The notes below the pieces were generated by a model. The model did no database searches. It was given only the letters and a program-made list of their open reading frames with translations, and had not been told where the DNA came from. Positions 30,972 through 40,610 of a stretch of 64,000 nucleotides of DNA are shown here, piece after piece (the stretch's first letter is position 1; the number at the start of each line of letters is the position of its first letter). Origin of the DNA: Prorocentrum cordatum (Eukaryota; Sar; Dinophyceae; Prorocentrales; Prorocentraceae); the NCBI GenBank assembly GCA_963575745.1, contig CAUYUJ010009491.1:343936-407935 (forward strand), in the 5' to 3' direction. Position numbers and translations under genes: made by a program.

Positions 30972-31377
30972 GTGTCCGATAGCTGCCCCCAGCGCGAACC
31001 ATATGATAGCGAAGATAATCAGCTCAAGGCTGTGTAGATAGGGGTGGTTATTAGGCGCGTTGCCGCGCTGGGGTAGCGCCTTGTCGAGTCTTCGAGGCGC
31101 TCTATCTGGCGGGTCTCCCCGCCCATGCTTCAGGTACTGCGCTTTTGGCTCGTTGCCGAGCGGCTGGTACTAGTGCAATGATGAAGCATATATGGTACCA
31201 GTGTTGTTGTCTAGACGTCGTACCTCTCGTGTTGCTTCTTGCTCTTGGATAGATCCTCGTAAACGTACTGGGAGTGGTAGCGCAGGGTGGTAGGTGGTCA
31301 CGAGGATCGTGCCGAAGAGTATGAGGATGAGAAGAGCAAGAGCTGACCACACGAGAGTGCGGCCAGCTCCGCTACCA
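30972..31377 (-). other. 5' leader of the retrotransposon
   Basis: About 400 noncoding bases between the primer site and the gag ATG. It holds three perfect 14-base hairpins at 31055-31068, 31109-31122 and 31148-31161, the densest cluster in the element and all with GNRA loops (GCAA, GAGA, GCAA) in the sense RNA. This is where retroelement packaging and dimerisation signals usually lie, but that role is inference. Confidence 0.6.
31365..31377 (-). promoter_or_regulatory. Primer-binding site, initiator Met tRNA type
   Basis: Immediately inside the 5' LTR the sense strand reads TGGTAGCGGAG. Primer sites complementary to the 3' end of initiator tRNA-Met typically begin TGGTA followed by G or T and C, as in many Copia elements. 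Its position directly next to the LTR fixes the LTR boundary and confirms the minus orientation. Confidence 0.6.
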
Positions 31378-31644
31378 AGTCGAAAGTGAGCCTGATAACT
31401 CAAATAGCATCCGCTCCCATGGGGATCGAATGGCAGATAGCGTCCATTACCCTGCTGGGGTGGTTCAGTATGGGGAATGAACGGGTATGATGGGATAAGA
31501 TCGATGTATCGGTCTTTCCAGCACATAGCGAACACTAAGGTAAGTGTCCGGGCAAATAGGGCGCGCGTGCCTTGAGCCAAAGGCAACGGCGCGCGAGCTA
31601 TGCTCCCGATACTATAACATCTCCCAAAGAGCTACCCTTAAAGT
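31378..31644 (-). repeat. 5' LTR of the 16-kb retrotransposon
   Basis: 267 bp, same ends as the 3' LTR (AGTCGAAAGTG ... CCCTTAAAGT). About eleven positions differ in all, suggesting roughly 95-96% identity by eye. It contains the leader-like sequence at 31571-31589 in sense orientation, within a GC-rich inverted repeat (GCGCGC ... GCGCGC). Confidence 0.88.
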
Positions 31645-31649
31645 GTCCC
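31645..31649. other. 5-bp target-site duplication GTCCC (right)
   Basis: Right-hand copy of GTCCC, followed by GAGCCAGCC, which is the continuation of the array spacer interrupted on the left at 15614. Confidence 0.8.
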
Positions 31650-32760
31650 GAGCCAGCCAAACGGCATCAACAACAAAGGAAACAAACGAAACCAACAACA
31701 TGAATTGCCAACGCAAACGTCCAGAGGGGAGCTGGAGGGGCCTGTTTTCCACCACCACTACCATAGACGAGGAGGAGGAAGAAGAAGAGGAGGTGGAGGA
31801 GGGGGTGGAGGAGGGGAAGGAGAAGGAGGAGGACCCCCTCCCCCCCCAACTTGTTGTGGTGGTGGTGGTGGTAAACAGGCCCACCAAAGCTAGACGGCGC
31901 GCCGTAGACGGCGCCCACACCCGAGAATGCGTCCCGAGCCAGCCCAACAAACAAGATGAATTGCCAAGCGTGACGGGTCTGATTTCCACCACCACTACCA
32001 TAAGTTGGAAGGGTGAAGGACGTGGAGGACGAGGTGGAGGAGGACGAAGAGGAGGACGAGGAGGAGGAGGAGGAGAAGGAGGGGGCGGAGGAGGAGGAGG
32101 AGGTGGAGCAGGTGGAGGAGGAGGAGGAGGACCCCCTCCCACCCTCCAGCTTGTGGTGGTGGTGGTGGTGGAGAACAGGCCCAGCAAAGCTGGACGGCTC
32201 GCCGTAGACGGCGCCCACACCGGAGAATGTGTCCCGAGCCAGCCGACATCAACAACAAAGAGAACAAACGAAACCAACAAAATGAATTGCCAACGCAAAC
32301 GTCCAGCTGGCACGAGACCCGACGAATGCAGGGTGAAACGAGGCAAGCAGAAGTCGAGACTCCCGGCGCACCGCCAGGGAATGGGGGGTGCGGAGACAAA
32401 GAGAGGCTGGACGGGCCTGTTTCCCACCACCGCTACCATAAGTTGGAGGGGGGGGAAGGAGGTGGAGGACGAGGAGGAGAAGAGGAGGAGGAGGAGGAGC
32501 AGCAGGTGGAGGAGGAGGAAAAGGAGGAGGAAAAGGACCCCCTCCCCCCCTCCAGCTTATGGTGGTGGTGGAAAACAGGCCCACCAAAGCTGGACGGCTC
32601 GCCGTAGACGGCGCCCACACCGGAGAATGCGTCCCGAACCAGCCCAACGGCGTCAACAGCAAACGAGACCAGCAAGATGAATGGCCAACGCAAACGTCCA
32701 GCTGGCGCGAGGTCAAAGGCGAATAAGAGAAAGGGGGCAACACGCAAGACGCACTTGACA
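31645..32760 (+). repeat. Tandem array of foldback repeats
   Basis: Three units of about 290, 300 and 400 bp plus a partial one start near 31645, 31936, 32233 and 32632 with GTCCCGAGCCAGCC or a close variant. Each full unit holds a foldback segment (31737-31882, 31975-32182, 32413-32582) whose ends, GGGCCTGTTTTCCACCACC and GGTGGTGGAAAACAGGCCC, are complementary. The foldback encloses a GGA/GGAGGA core. A spacer containing GGCGCCCACACC follows each. Open frames reading poly-Glu, poly-Gly or poly-Pro are by-products. Confidence 0.8.
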
Positions 32761-34050
32761 AGGTCAAGGGCTTTCCGTCCAATAAGCTTGTTATCAGTCT
32801 GCTAGTGTTAGATGTATTGACGCAGTAGTCGATGGTCTCAATGATGAAGTGGACCCGAAAGTGTCGCCAAAGTTGGCAGAGAACTACAAGCCAAAAGTAT
32901 CTGCCCCCGTCCCTCGTCAGGACACGCCTCTGACGGCAGCACCGCGTTTCGGTTCACTGGTGGACAAACCAGCGAGGGGCGCGCCGACGCGGTGATTGCG
33001 ATTTACACATGGCTCGCACCAGCCACATATTGGACGGGGACCCATATAGATTCGCAAGAGAAGGCCCTTCGAAACACGAACACACGAACACACACACACA
33101 ACCACACACACACACACGAACACGCACACACATACACACAACGCACACCACGCGCATACACAACACGCAATTCAGAACGAGCAACATAGGAAACGCAACG
33201 CACACCACACCAGCCACAACACCCATGGTGCATAACACAGGCGCATGACCGCACGGCTCCTTCCTGCAGACAACTTCGGCACTGCTCGGCGCCTGCATCT
33301 CTAAGTACTCGTCCACACGGAAGTCTTGCAAGTTGTACTTCGACGGGAAATACCATTGCATCAGTTTTCTGCCTCGCGCAGTCGTGCTGCAAGCAACACC
33401 ACAATTACGGGGGATCTCGCAGAGGAGAGAATGGAACGCGGATCAAGATTGCGTTCCGAGCTCCACTGATCGACTTCCAAATCCCAACTCGGTCCCCGAT
33501 GGCAGGCATGTCACCGGGCAAATCCTGAACAAATCCAGGAAGAAGAGAAAAAACTAAATGTATCAACGTGATTATTTGATGAGGACTCCGTGTCAAATGC
33601 AACTCACGCCTCCGCCCACGCCGAATTAACCATCTGAACCCAATCGAAATCAAACCGTACAAGATGTAACTCTTTGCTTTTTGATGGCGAAATCTGCTCT
33701 TTGCACTATCCGACAGCAGAATGTGTCGCACGTGTGGTCCCAGCTGCCAAACATGTACCGACGTAGTCTCGGAGACCCGGAGGTGAAACGACGGCATCAG
33801 CATGGCTGTAACGGTCAAGGATCTGGGACCAACAATGTGAGAACCTCATAAGACACGAGCTACGAACATATCCATATTCACGCCCTCGCGGTCTGGATTC
33901 CCAAGCCTGATCCTGCGGATACGCAATCGCACACATACGTTCCGCGCAACGCATCCGCGAGAAAACGCCAACTATCCGCGGGGACGCGGCTTAGGGGCCT
34001 GGTTCATGAGGCCGCGGATACCGTTACGTTTCCGCTCAGTGACGTTTCCG
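32760..34050. other. Spacer with CA microsatellite; one weak minus-strand frame
   Basis: A CACACA/CACGAACAC run lies at 33079-33150. The minus strand 33405-33818 is open for 137 codons and not low-complexity (contains LPGDMPAIGDRVGIW), followed by other open pieces to 33003, but I recognise no family and see no start context. It may be a fragment of a decayed retroelement or nothing. Confidence 0.35.
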
Positions 34051-34064
34051 CTCACGAACAAACA

Positions 34065-34125
34065 CCTCCGCCTCCTCCTCCTCCTCCTCCTCCTCCTCCT
34101 CCTCCTCTTCCTCCTCCTCCTCTCA
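34065..34125. repeat. (CCT)n microsatellite
   Basis: Nearly pure CTC/CCT run just upstream of the plus-strand LINE relic. Confidence 0.9.
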
Positions 34126-34579
34126 GAAAGCCGTTCTGGCTCAGGCATGTCGGCCTGCGCTTGCAGCAGCAGTCTTCAGAGCGGCAGTCGCTGATGCGTG
34201 CCTCTATGGCTATAGCTTTCAGCGCCCCGCGGGCCTTCTTCGCCCGCGGTCCCCAGGGGCGCTTTTCATGGCAGACGGTGGCAATTTCTTGCCAAGACCG
34301 CGTACACCGTACTGGTCATGAGCGCGCGGGCTCAACACGAACTGGGCGTCTCGCTTGCTTCGCCGCTGCAGCAAGCCAGCACCAGCCCAGGTCGCAAAGG
34401 CTGCCCGTGAGAATGCAAAAAATGCTACGCGGTATCCTGCTGGCGCTCGGCCTCCTCGCGGTGGTCTTGGGGGGCAGTCGCGCCGGCAGCTCTTCGCCGG
34501 CAGAATCTTCCGGCACGCTGCGCGACACTTCTTGGCATTTGGAGCAGGGCCGCTTTTCTTTGGGGGGGAGGTCCCCGAC

Positions 34580-35270
34580 AGTGACGAGACCAAGGCGGCC
34601 CTCGATGCTCAGTTGCAAGAAGCGCGCAAGCAGTTATCCAGTCTCGAACCCGAGCTCACGGTGCTCGCCAACCTCGGGCATCGACTCCAGCGCGCTGAGC
34701 ACAAAGTGGAGAAGATCGCCAACCAGGTCGCGGAGCTCAGCGCTTGCTCGCTACCAAGGAGGTCGACCAGTTGCGCAAAGAGCTTGTTAACGCTCCCCCT
34801 TCCACGAAGCTCAGGGCAAGGACGCGCTGGGTGCGGAAGATCTGGCAAGCGGCCCCGAGGAGCGGGCGCAGCTGGATGACTTGTTCCACTCAGCTCACCT
34901 CAAGTTGCATAAGGAAGCACTCGCGTAAAAGGCGGCCCAGCAGAACGCGCCGACACGCCCTTCTCCATTCGACGCAAGCGGTTGTTCTCGCACGGGCGAG
35001 GGCGTCGGCGAGGGCGTCTTCGGAGGAGCGGCCCCCGCGGGCGCAGGTGCAGCGCCGCCTTCGCCGGGCACCCCCATCGCCGGCTCAGAAGCCGCGGCCG
35101 AGGCAGCCGCGGGCGCGACAGCCAGCGCAGCGGCCGCGGGCGGCGAGGGCGCAGAGGGAGGAGCAGCGGCGGCAGCAGCTGCCGAGGTGCCCGACCTCGA
35201 CGTCGACAAGGATCTCGAGGACCTCTTCTGGACCGCCCAGCGCGTCGACAAGAGGACCCCCCATGAGAGG
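34580..35270 (+). pseudogene. LINE N-terminal coiled-coil region
   Basis: In one frame from about 34580 it reads DAQLQEARKQLSSLEPEL and LQRAEHKVEKIANQVAEL, a convincing heptad-type coiled coil such as is found in LINE ORF1 or N-terminal parts that bind RNA. Further on, in another frame near 35190, it reads PDLDVDKDLEDLFWTAQRV after an Ala/Gly/Glu-rich low-complexity run. At least one frameshift separates them. Assignment to a LINE rests on position upstream of the endonuclease fragment. Confidence 0.45.
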
Positions 35271-35820
35271 CCGAGTTTCCTGCCAGGCGCCAGCGCTCGG
35301 GGTGGAACATGCGATGTTTGCCAAAATGGCGTGGCATGCGTATTTTCAAGCATGGCGCTGTTCCGCCCCGCCCCCCCCCCGCCTCGCCTCGACCCCGGCT
35401 GCAAGGACTTGCTCGGCAATGGCAGGGCCGTTTAGTCCTATGACGGAAATTCCTGGGGCACCTGGCGCGACAGACTCGCTGCGAGTTCGGCGCGCATCTT
35501 CCTCGCTCAGGAGGCGGGCTTCACTGGGGGCGCGCTGGGGGAAAAAGGGCGATGCCAAGGGTGAGCTGGGATGGAACATGCTCGCTCCGCCCTCGGTCTC
35601 TGGGGCCAACGGCTGGCCCGCGGGGGGCGCGGCCGTCCTGGCGCGGGCCCGCCATGACCTGCGTTGACCCGAAAATAGCGGGCTTATTGTTCCAGCTCGA
35701 GTCATGGAGGCCATCGCTGACATTCCTGCCTGGCCCCCGCTCACCGTGGTCTGCTTATATTTGAAGCGCGGCTCAGGCTGGCGCGAGCTCAATCTGTCTT
35801 ATCTGGGCCATCGGTCTTGC
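35270..35820 (+). pseudogene. APE-type endonuclease fragment of LINE
   Basis: Pieces in different frames fit an apurinic/apyrimidinic endonuclease-like domain: GWNMLAPPSVSGANGW and GGAAVLARARHDLR near 35565-35660, where a GG.A.L. strand is typical, then MEAIADIPAWPPLTVVCLYL and GWRELN at 35704-35790, resembling the strand before the active-site region. The domain nicks target DNA in live elements. It is broken by frameshifts and truncated by the adjoining microsatellite. Confidence 0.45.
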
Positions 35821-35834
35821 GTTAGAGCGCGGAG

Positions 35835-36060
35835 GCGTAGCTGCGCGTGCGCGCGCGTGCGCGCGTGTGCGCGCGTGCGCGTGCGCGTGCGCGTGCGCGT
35901 GCGCGTGCGCGTGCGTGCGTGCGTGCGTGCGTGCGCGTGTGTGTGTGTGTGTGTGTGTGCGTATGTGTGTGTGTGCGTGTGTGTGTGTGTGTTGTGTGTG
36001 TTGTGTTGTGTTGTGTTGTGTGTGTTGTGTGTGTGTGTGTCTGTCTGTCTTGTGTGTGTG

Positions 36061-36105
<45 letters not shown>

Positions 36106-36285
36106 GCGCGCGGGGTGTGTGTGTGTGTGTGCGTGTGCGCGTGCGTGTGCGTGTGCGTGTGCGTGTGCGTGTGCGTGTGCGTGTGCGTGTGCGTGTGCGT
36201 GTGCGTGTGCGTGTGCGTGTGCGTGTGCGTGTGCGTGTGCGCGTGCGTGTGCGTGTGCGCGTGTGTGTGTGTGCGCGCGGGGGGG
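35835..36285. repeat. 450-bp alternating purine-pyrimidine (GT/GC) array
   Basis: Mixed GTGCGC, GTGTGT, GTGCGT and TGTTGTG words, strictly alternating purine/pyrimidine over most of its length, ending in a G run at 36280-36300. Such sequence can adopt Z-DNA. It lies at the junction of the endonuclease and linker parts of the LINE relic. Confidence 0.9.
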
Positions 36286-36389
36286 GGGGGGAGCGGGGGG
36301 AGGGGCCTGGGACCTGCTCTTGTGGAACAGACTTGTCTCGTTCGACGGCTAGGATCCCCCTCGCCTGTCTCCCCGTCCAAAAAGAGCGT

Positions 36390-37424
36390 TCGCCCCCGCG
36401 CGGCGAGCACCGTCGACTTGTCATGTGTAGTTCGTATTTCTCCAAAGCGGTTGAAAGCATCAGCTGTGATGCATCGTGGAGAGGCCGCCCCCGCCATCCT
36501 GTTCGGTTGCAACGTAGGGAGCATGCGGTTCGGTTCTGCCAGCTTGTGTACAGAAATCACCAGCAGCCCCCTGTCGAGCTGCCGTTTTCACCCGCCCCGC
36601 AACCGCGGGATTGGACGGTGGCGAGAAACATCGCCCAATATGCTGCGCAGGCGGCGATGGGCCAGCCCGCCGGCATCGCTGGGGAGCTGCTCAGCAAAGC
36701 GTGGTGGGCATTTTTTAACAGACTCGAGCTTGAGCATGAGTCATACTTGGGCGTTCCGATGAAGGACAAGGGGTTGAAGGGGGCGTCGCCGCGAGCCAAT
36801 TGGGCCCCGACTGTATCTACTCCAGGAAATGCTTGCACTGAGCTGGCCAACCAAGGGTGGGTTTGGTTGTCGCAGCATGTTTTGAATATTGTTAGAGCTG
36901 CCGCGCGGCGCCTGACCGCGGCCCAAAGTCCAACGACGGATCCGGCCAGTGGCGACTCCTGCTCAGGACACCTGTCAGCAAATACAATACAGTTTAACCC
37001 AGCCGCGTCCGGGCAATGGCATGGCCGCGCGTCTCGATGCTGCGATTTTCCAGGCCAGGGCGCCCATGCGCATGGCCACCGTCCTCGCTCGCTCGAGGAC
37101 TGGGGGCAAGGCGTGCAGGAGTTCCACGAGGCCTGGGAGTGCGACCGCGCCGACGCTCACAAAGGCCTCTGGAAAGCCAAACAGAACTCACGGGACGAAT
37201 GGCAGGAGAAGGCTCTGCAAGGGTGGGGGGCTCGGGCGATGCGCAAGCACGCGAGATTGGAGAAAAGTAAGCCCCTGCGCTTGTCGAGCCCTCCCCTGGC
37301 CTATGTCGCAGCGGTCCCCAGGCCCTGCTCGTGGCCGAGGAATGGGGGGGGCGCTTTCCTGATTCTGCCGCGCCTCGTCGAGGCCCGCGACAGCGGAGGT
37401 CCCCGACCGAGCGCGCTTGTCTAG
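36390..37424 (+). pseudogene. LINE linker region between endonuclease and RT
   Basis: A frame open through this interval reads QRREHAVRFCQLVYRNHQQP, IAGELLSKAWWAFFNRLELE and EFHEAWECDRADAHKGLWKA, non-repetitive and amphipathic, like the inter-domain region of LINE ORF2 proteins. There is no diagnostic catalytic motif. Its assignment depends on being collinear with the endonuclease and RNase H fragments. Confidence 0.4.
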
Positions 37425-39480
37425 AGCTTCTGTTCAGGAGATGCGCGGCGCAAGCGCCGGCTTCTCACCCCTCGCGTCGCAATCCCTGGAGGGGGGGGGG
37501 GGGGGGGGGGAAGAGGGGGGGGGAAGAGGGCCCCCCCCGCGCAAATCTCGCTTGTGTCGGGCGGGGCTCCTAACGCGTTGGGGGCGTTGTGCTGGGCCGT
37601 CGAGAGTTGAGGGCTGCTCCCTACGCAGCTGCCCTGGATGTGATCCCTTCTTCACGAGGAACCTAACATGGGGATTGCGACCCGTCCTCGCGCGCGCTGG
37701 GCCCCTCCGAGTTTGGGGGCGCCTGCGAAGGCCTATCCTCTTGAGTTCCGATGAGGACTATCCGGGGTGCTTTTGGGCCTTCGGACGCGCGCGCAGCGCT
37801 GAAGATGCCGCGCGGCATCGCGCGGCCAGGGCGGAGGACGCAGCTCGCGCGAGCATGCCCGCGTGCGGCGCGATATGGGTCGATGCGAACTATTGCAAAA
37901 CATTTGGTTTGGAATCGTTGAACACGCGCGCCCTGGCCCGTTGTCTCAGCCCCGCGATTGCCGAAATTGCCCGCAATTTTAGAGAGGTCCCAGGTTTGTA
38001 CGTTTAGGGGCTCAGTGCGGGACCGCGCCCGTCTCTGCTCGGCCGGGGCGCCTGGCGGGCGAAATCTTCGACGATTTGCACGTTGGGGCTCACAACGATG
38101 GGGAGTTCGATCAGTTCGCCCGGGAGCACCCGCTCGCGCCTTTGAATTCGCGCGTCGGCGACGGCTCTCCTTCGCGGCGGAAGGGGGCAGCGAACGAGAA
38201 GTGCTGGGTCGGATGACTAAAGCTGCGGCGGCAATGTTCATCATTTTCAACGATTGCCCGCGCGCGCAGTTGCGCGCGGACAGGCCCGCGACCCTTGCGA
38301 GCGCCCCTCCTCCTGCTCGCAGGCTCGGCAAGCTGCTCGGCTGCATGGCTGGCGCGGTCGCCAGAGCGCGGCGGCGTTAGGCGCGAGTCTGGCGGCGGGG
38401 CAAAAACGCCGATCCCGCAATGCCACCTGGAAGAGTAAACAGCGGTCAAGGCATGTGCAAGCGAAGCGCAGGGTTTTGAAACGGTGCCGAAATCGTTCGC
38501 CCCGCCGGAGACGTCGCATCGGCAAGATTTGCGCGGCGGGAGTCGCCCCTGCTGCCGCGTTCGGCGCTGACGTCGTCGGAATGAAGGATGGCGCGACGCG
38601 CGAGGCCCAGAGAGCCACGTTAGCTCATCGCCCTCCTCACCGCGCAGGCATCCCATGTCGTGCCAGCTTGGCCCTGTGCGGGGGCCCCGTCTGGAGAGCT
38701 GGGCAGCCCCCGGCGGCGCTGTGGTCGCATATCTTGTGGGCCGCTCTTCCTTGCTCTTCCGCCTCCTTTCGCAACGTGGAATGGCTTTGCCGCGCGTGGA
38801 CCCCCCCCCCCACCCCACGTCGAAGGGTTGTCCTGGGAGAGCTCACGAGGGCCCAGCCAGAGAATGCGTCTTTCCTTGAATCTGATGGGTCGGCAAAGCT
38901 CATCGGCTCTCACCTGGGTTGATGATCGCGAGCTGGCGTTTCACCCTGGATTCAACCCTCCTGCACTCGTGGCGCAGCTGTTCTTGCGGAGCCCAGTCCG
39001 TCCGTCGATGGGGCGCGCGCGCGGAACCAATCGTTCGGCCGTTGGGCCCTGGCTCCAAACAACGGTGTTCTCTGGAGCAATGCGCGGCCACGACGGCCAT
39101 TCTGTGGAGGCATGTGGGCGCGCGCCAGGGCGCGAGCTGAAAACTGCGATTGCGACGGCAGGCGTCCGGCGTGCGGAGCCAATGACTGGGTCAGGCACCG
39201 TGCGCGGCGCTGCCTCCATCCCGCAGCTGCGCAGGCTCGGGGCGACGCTGCAGCCGACCGCCCAGGATGGCTGCGCGAGGCGACTGAGAGCGAGAACCGC
39301 TGCTTCTGGGACGAGCTCACATGGGGCTACCCTGGGCCAACCCTCACCCCTCCGAGTTCCAACCCCGACCCTGTTTTGTTTCAACTCCAGGGCCAGGACA
39401 TTCCTTGGGGCCCTCTGGACCTTAGGGGTCTGGGCGCGTGTATGGACGGGTCATGATATGGGCATTTGTTTCGAAATCCA
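37425..39480 (+). pseudogene. Heavily decayed central part of LINE relic
   Basis: GC-rich, non-repetitive sequence with short open pieces in all frames, e.g. LSPAIAEIARNFREVPGLYV near 37950 and GWLREATESENRCFWDELTW near 39270. The second resembles the stretch that precedes RNase H in some LINEs. I could not find RT motifs A or C. A G-run lies at 37490-37525. Confidence 0.35.
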
Positions 39481-39960
39481 ATTATAGCGGCTTATAGATG
39501 TTCGATGCCGTCAGCAGCATTGCGGCCTGCGCTCAAGGAGCAGTATCAGACGTGTTGCAGCAAACGCCGCGAACTGCCGAGCAGCAGGCCATGGCTGTTT
39601 GTTTGTTGCTCGTTGGGTTTAGTGGAGGCCGGTATTCTGACTGTGCCACTGTTACTCAGCTGTGTAATACCGCGTCATCGCATCAGGAAGCACCGCTATG
39701 CGGGAATGCGTCGGGGACCACCAACACACCGTTTACCACATCTCTGCGCATAGGTCCCAAGAGGTTCTTGATGGTCTCCCGTGGCCCGAGAGGATCCGTA
39801 TAGGCAATGAGACGGCCGATTCCTTGGCCAAGCAAGCCCTCCTCCTCCATCCTCCAGCCCCCGAAGCTCACTATCAAGAAGTTCGCGAGCGAATTGGCAA
39901 GTTGTGGCTTGCGGCCAGTGCGAGCGAAAATGGTGTCTCCTTCCCCTGTCGGGAAAGCTG
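39480..39960 (+). pseudogene. RNase H fragment of LINE
   Basis: Two frames together give an RNase H-like fold: TAEQQAMAVCLLLVG and GRYSDCATVTQL (the E of AE and the D of the YSDC strand) at about 39570-39660, then after a frameshift HISAH and IRIGNETADSLAKQALL at about 39735-39840, whose GNE.AD is the last conserved motif. It would remove RNA from the cDNA hybrid. Decayed. Confidence 0.6.
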
Positions 39961-40610
39961 ATGGACCCCAGCTGGGTCCGAGGTTTAAGTACCTTCGGTC
40001 GGGCGGCTTGCACCACCAGGCATGTCTTGACGAGGGCCACGCCAGGTGCTTGAGATGTCTGCAGTTTTGGACGGACACTGACAGCCTTCCTCTGGCTGTC
40101 GTCGCCCCAGTAAGACGGGGAGGGGTGCTTTGGATGTTTTCCCAGGACCATGTGCTGGCCCAGACCACGGTCGCGCGACGTGACAAGATAACGCGTGTGG
40201 CTTTTGGTGCAACGGGTGGCGCGTATACTTCGCGTCGCTGTTTTAAACTCTGCCAGGACTGCCGGGGCTTCAAGCTTCCAGGTGCGACCACTACGCTGCC
40301 CCATATCCTGTCTGGTTTGCGCCCTCATTGCCGGAATGAAAACGAGCGAGTTGCCTCATATCTCGCGGCGAGGGCAACTTACCTGTGCTATGGCGACCAC
40401 CCCTCCGCCACCAGAGGTCTCGTTGCCGACTCAGGGTCCCGAGGGCTTCATCCATGGTATCCCGCATCCAGGCCAAAGAGGCGGCACGGAGTGTTGGGTC
40501 CTCTCACGCTGGCTATGTGGACAACGGGAACTGCAGATTGCTGGCACGTGTGCTAAGTGAGCGTTGGCGGCCTGTCAGGCCGCCGCCCGCACCACCAGCG
40601 TTTTCTTGAG
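39960..40610 (+). pseudogene. Cys/His tail of LINE
   Basis: The frame open at 39807-40553 contains HHQACLDEGHARCLRCLQFW near 40005-40065, a His/Cys-rich motif like the C-terminal zinc finger found after RNase H in some LINEs, and a further FKLCQDCRGF near 40245. The tail ends without a recognisable 3' repeat. Confidence 0.45.

Larger units (their letters stand above)
15615..31644 (-). mobile_element. 16.0-kb Copia-type LTR retrotransposon, degenerate
   Basis: The element is bounded by LTRs of 266 and 267 bp and a GTCCC duplication. Sense is the minus strand: 5' LTR at 31378-31644, 3' LTR at 15615-15880. Domain order is gag, linker, Tpt1-like, RING-H2, protease, methyltransferase-like, integrase, RT, RNase H. 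Integrase before RT is the Copia order, and the RT and RNase H motifs are Copia-like. It is much longer than the roughly 5 kb of a classic Copia element because of the extra modules. Frames are broken by one TAA and several shifts, so this copy is probably not autonomous, although the long open stretches suggest it is fairly young. The sense strand next to the 3' LTR is pyrimidine-rich, so no standard polypurine tract is seen there. Thirty-three small hairpins are scattered through it. Confidence 0.9.
34350..40610 (+). mobile_element. Decayed LINE relic, plus strand
   Basis: Fragments in consistent order suggest one non-LTR element: coiled-coil and Ala/Glu-rich N-region (34590-35230), APE-like endonuclease pieces (35270-35800), linker (36390-37300), heavily decayed middle, RNase H (39480-39900) and a His/Cys tail (39990-40060). 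Frames change many times, the GT/GC array interrupts the endonuclease-linker junction, and I cannot find the RT catalytic FADD/YADD motif, so most of the RT is lost or unrecognisable. RNase H after RT is seen in several LINE clades. No poly-A tail or target duplication is visible to me, so both boundaries are approximate. Confidence 0.6.

Noticed and set aside
16002-31161. The scattered hairpins as a CRISPR-like array or as rho-independent terminators
   Set aside because: Spacing is irregular, there are no equal spacers, the sense strand lacks T-runs after them, and they lie inside open frames of a eukaryotic retroelement.
32920-33950. A host gene on the minus strand with several open pieces
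   Set aside because: Frames are short and shifted, one crosses a CA microsatellite, and no family is recognisable; kept only as a weak note.
35704-36762. Cys/Val-rich frames over the GT/GC array that look like metallothionein or Arg-rich protein
   Set aside because: They are the direct translation of an alternating dinucleotide array.
37425-39480. A reverse transcriptase core in the plus-strand LINE relic
   Set aside because: I could not locate the FADD/YADD motif or motif A in any frame, so only the flanking endonuclease and RNase H parts are claimed.
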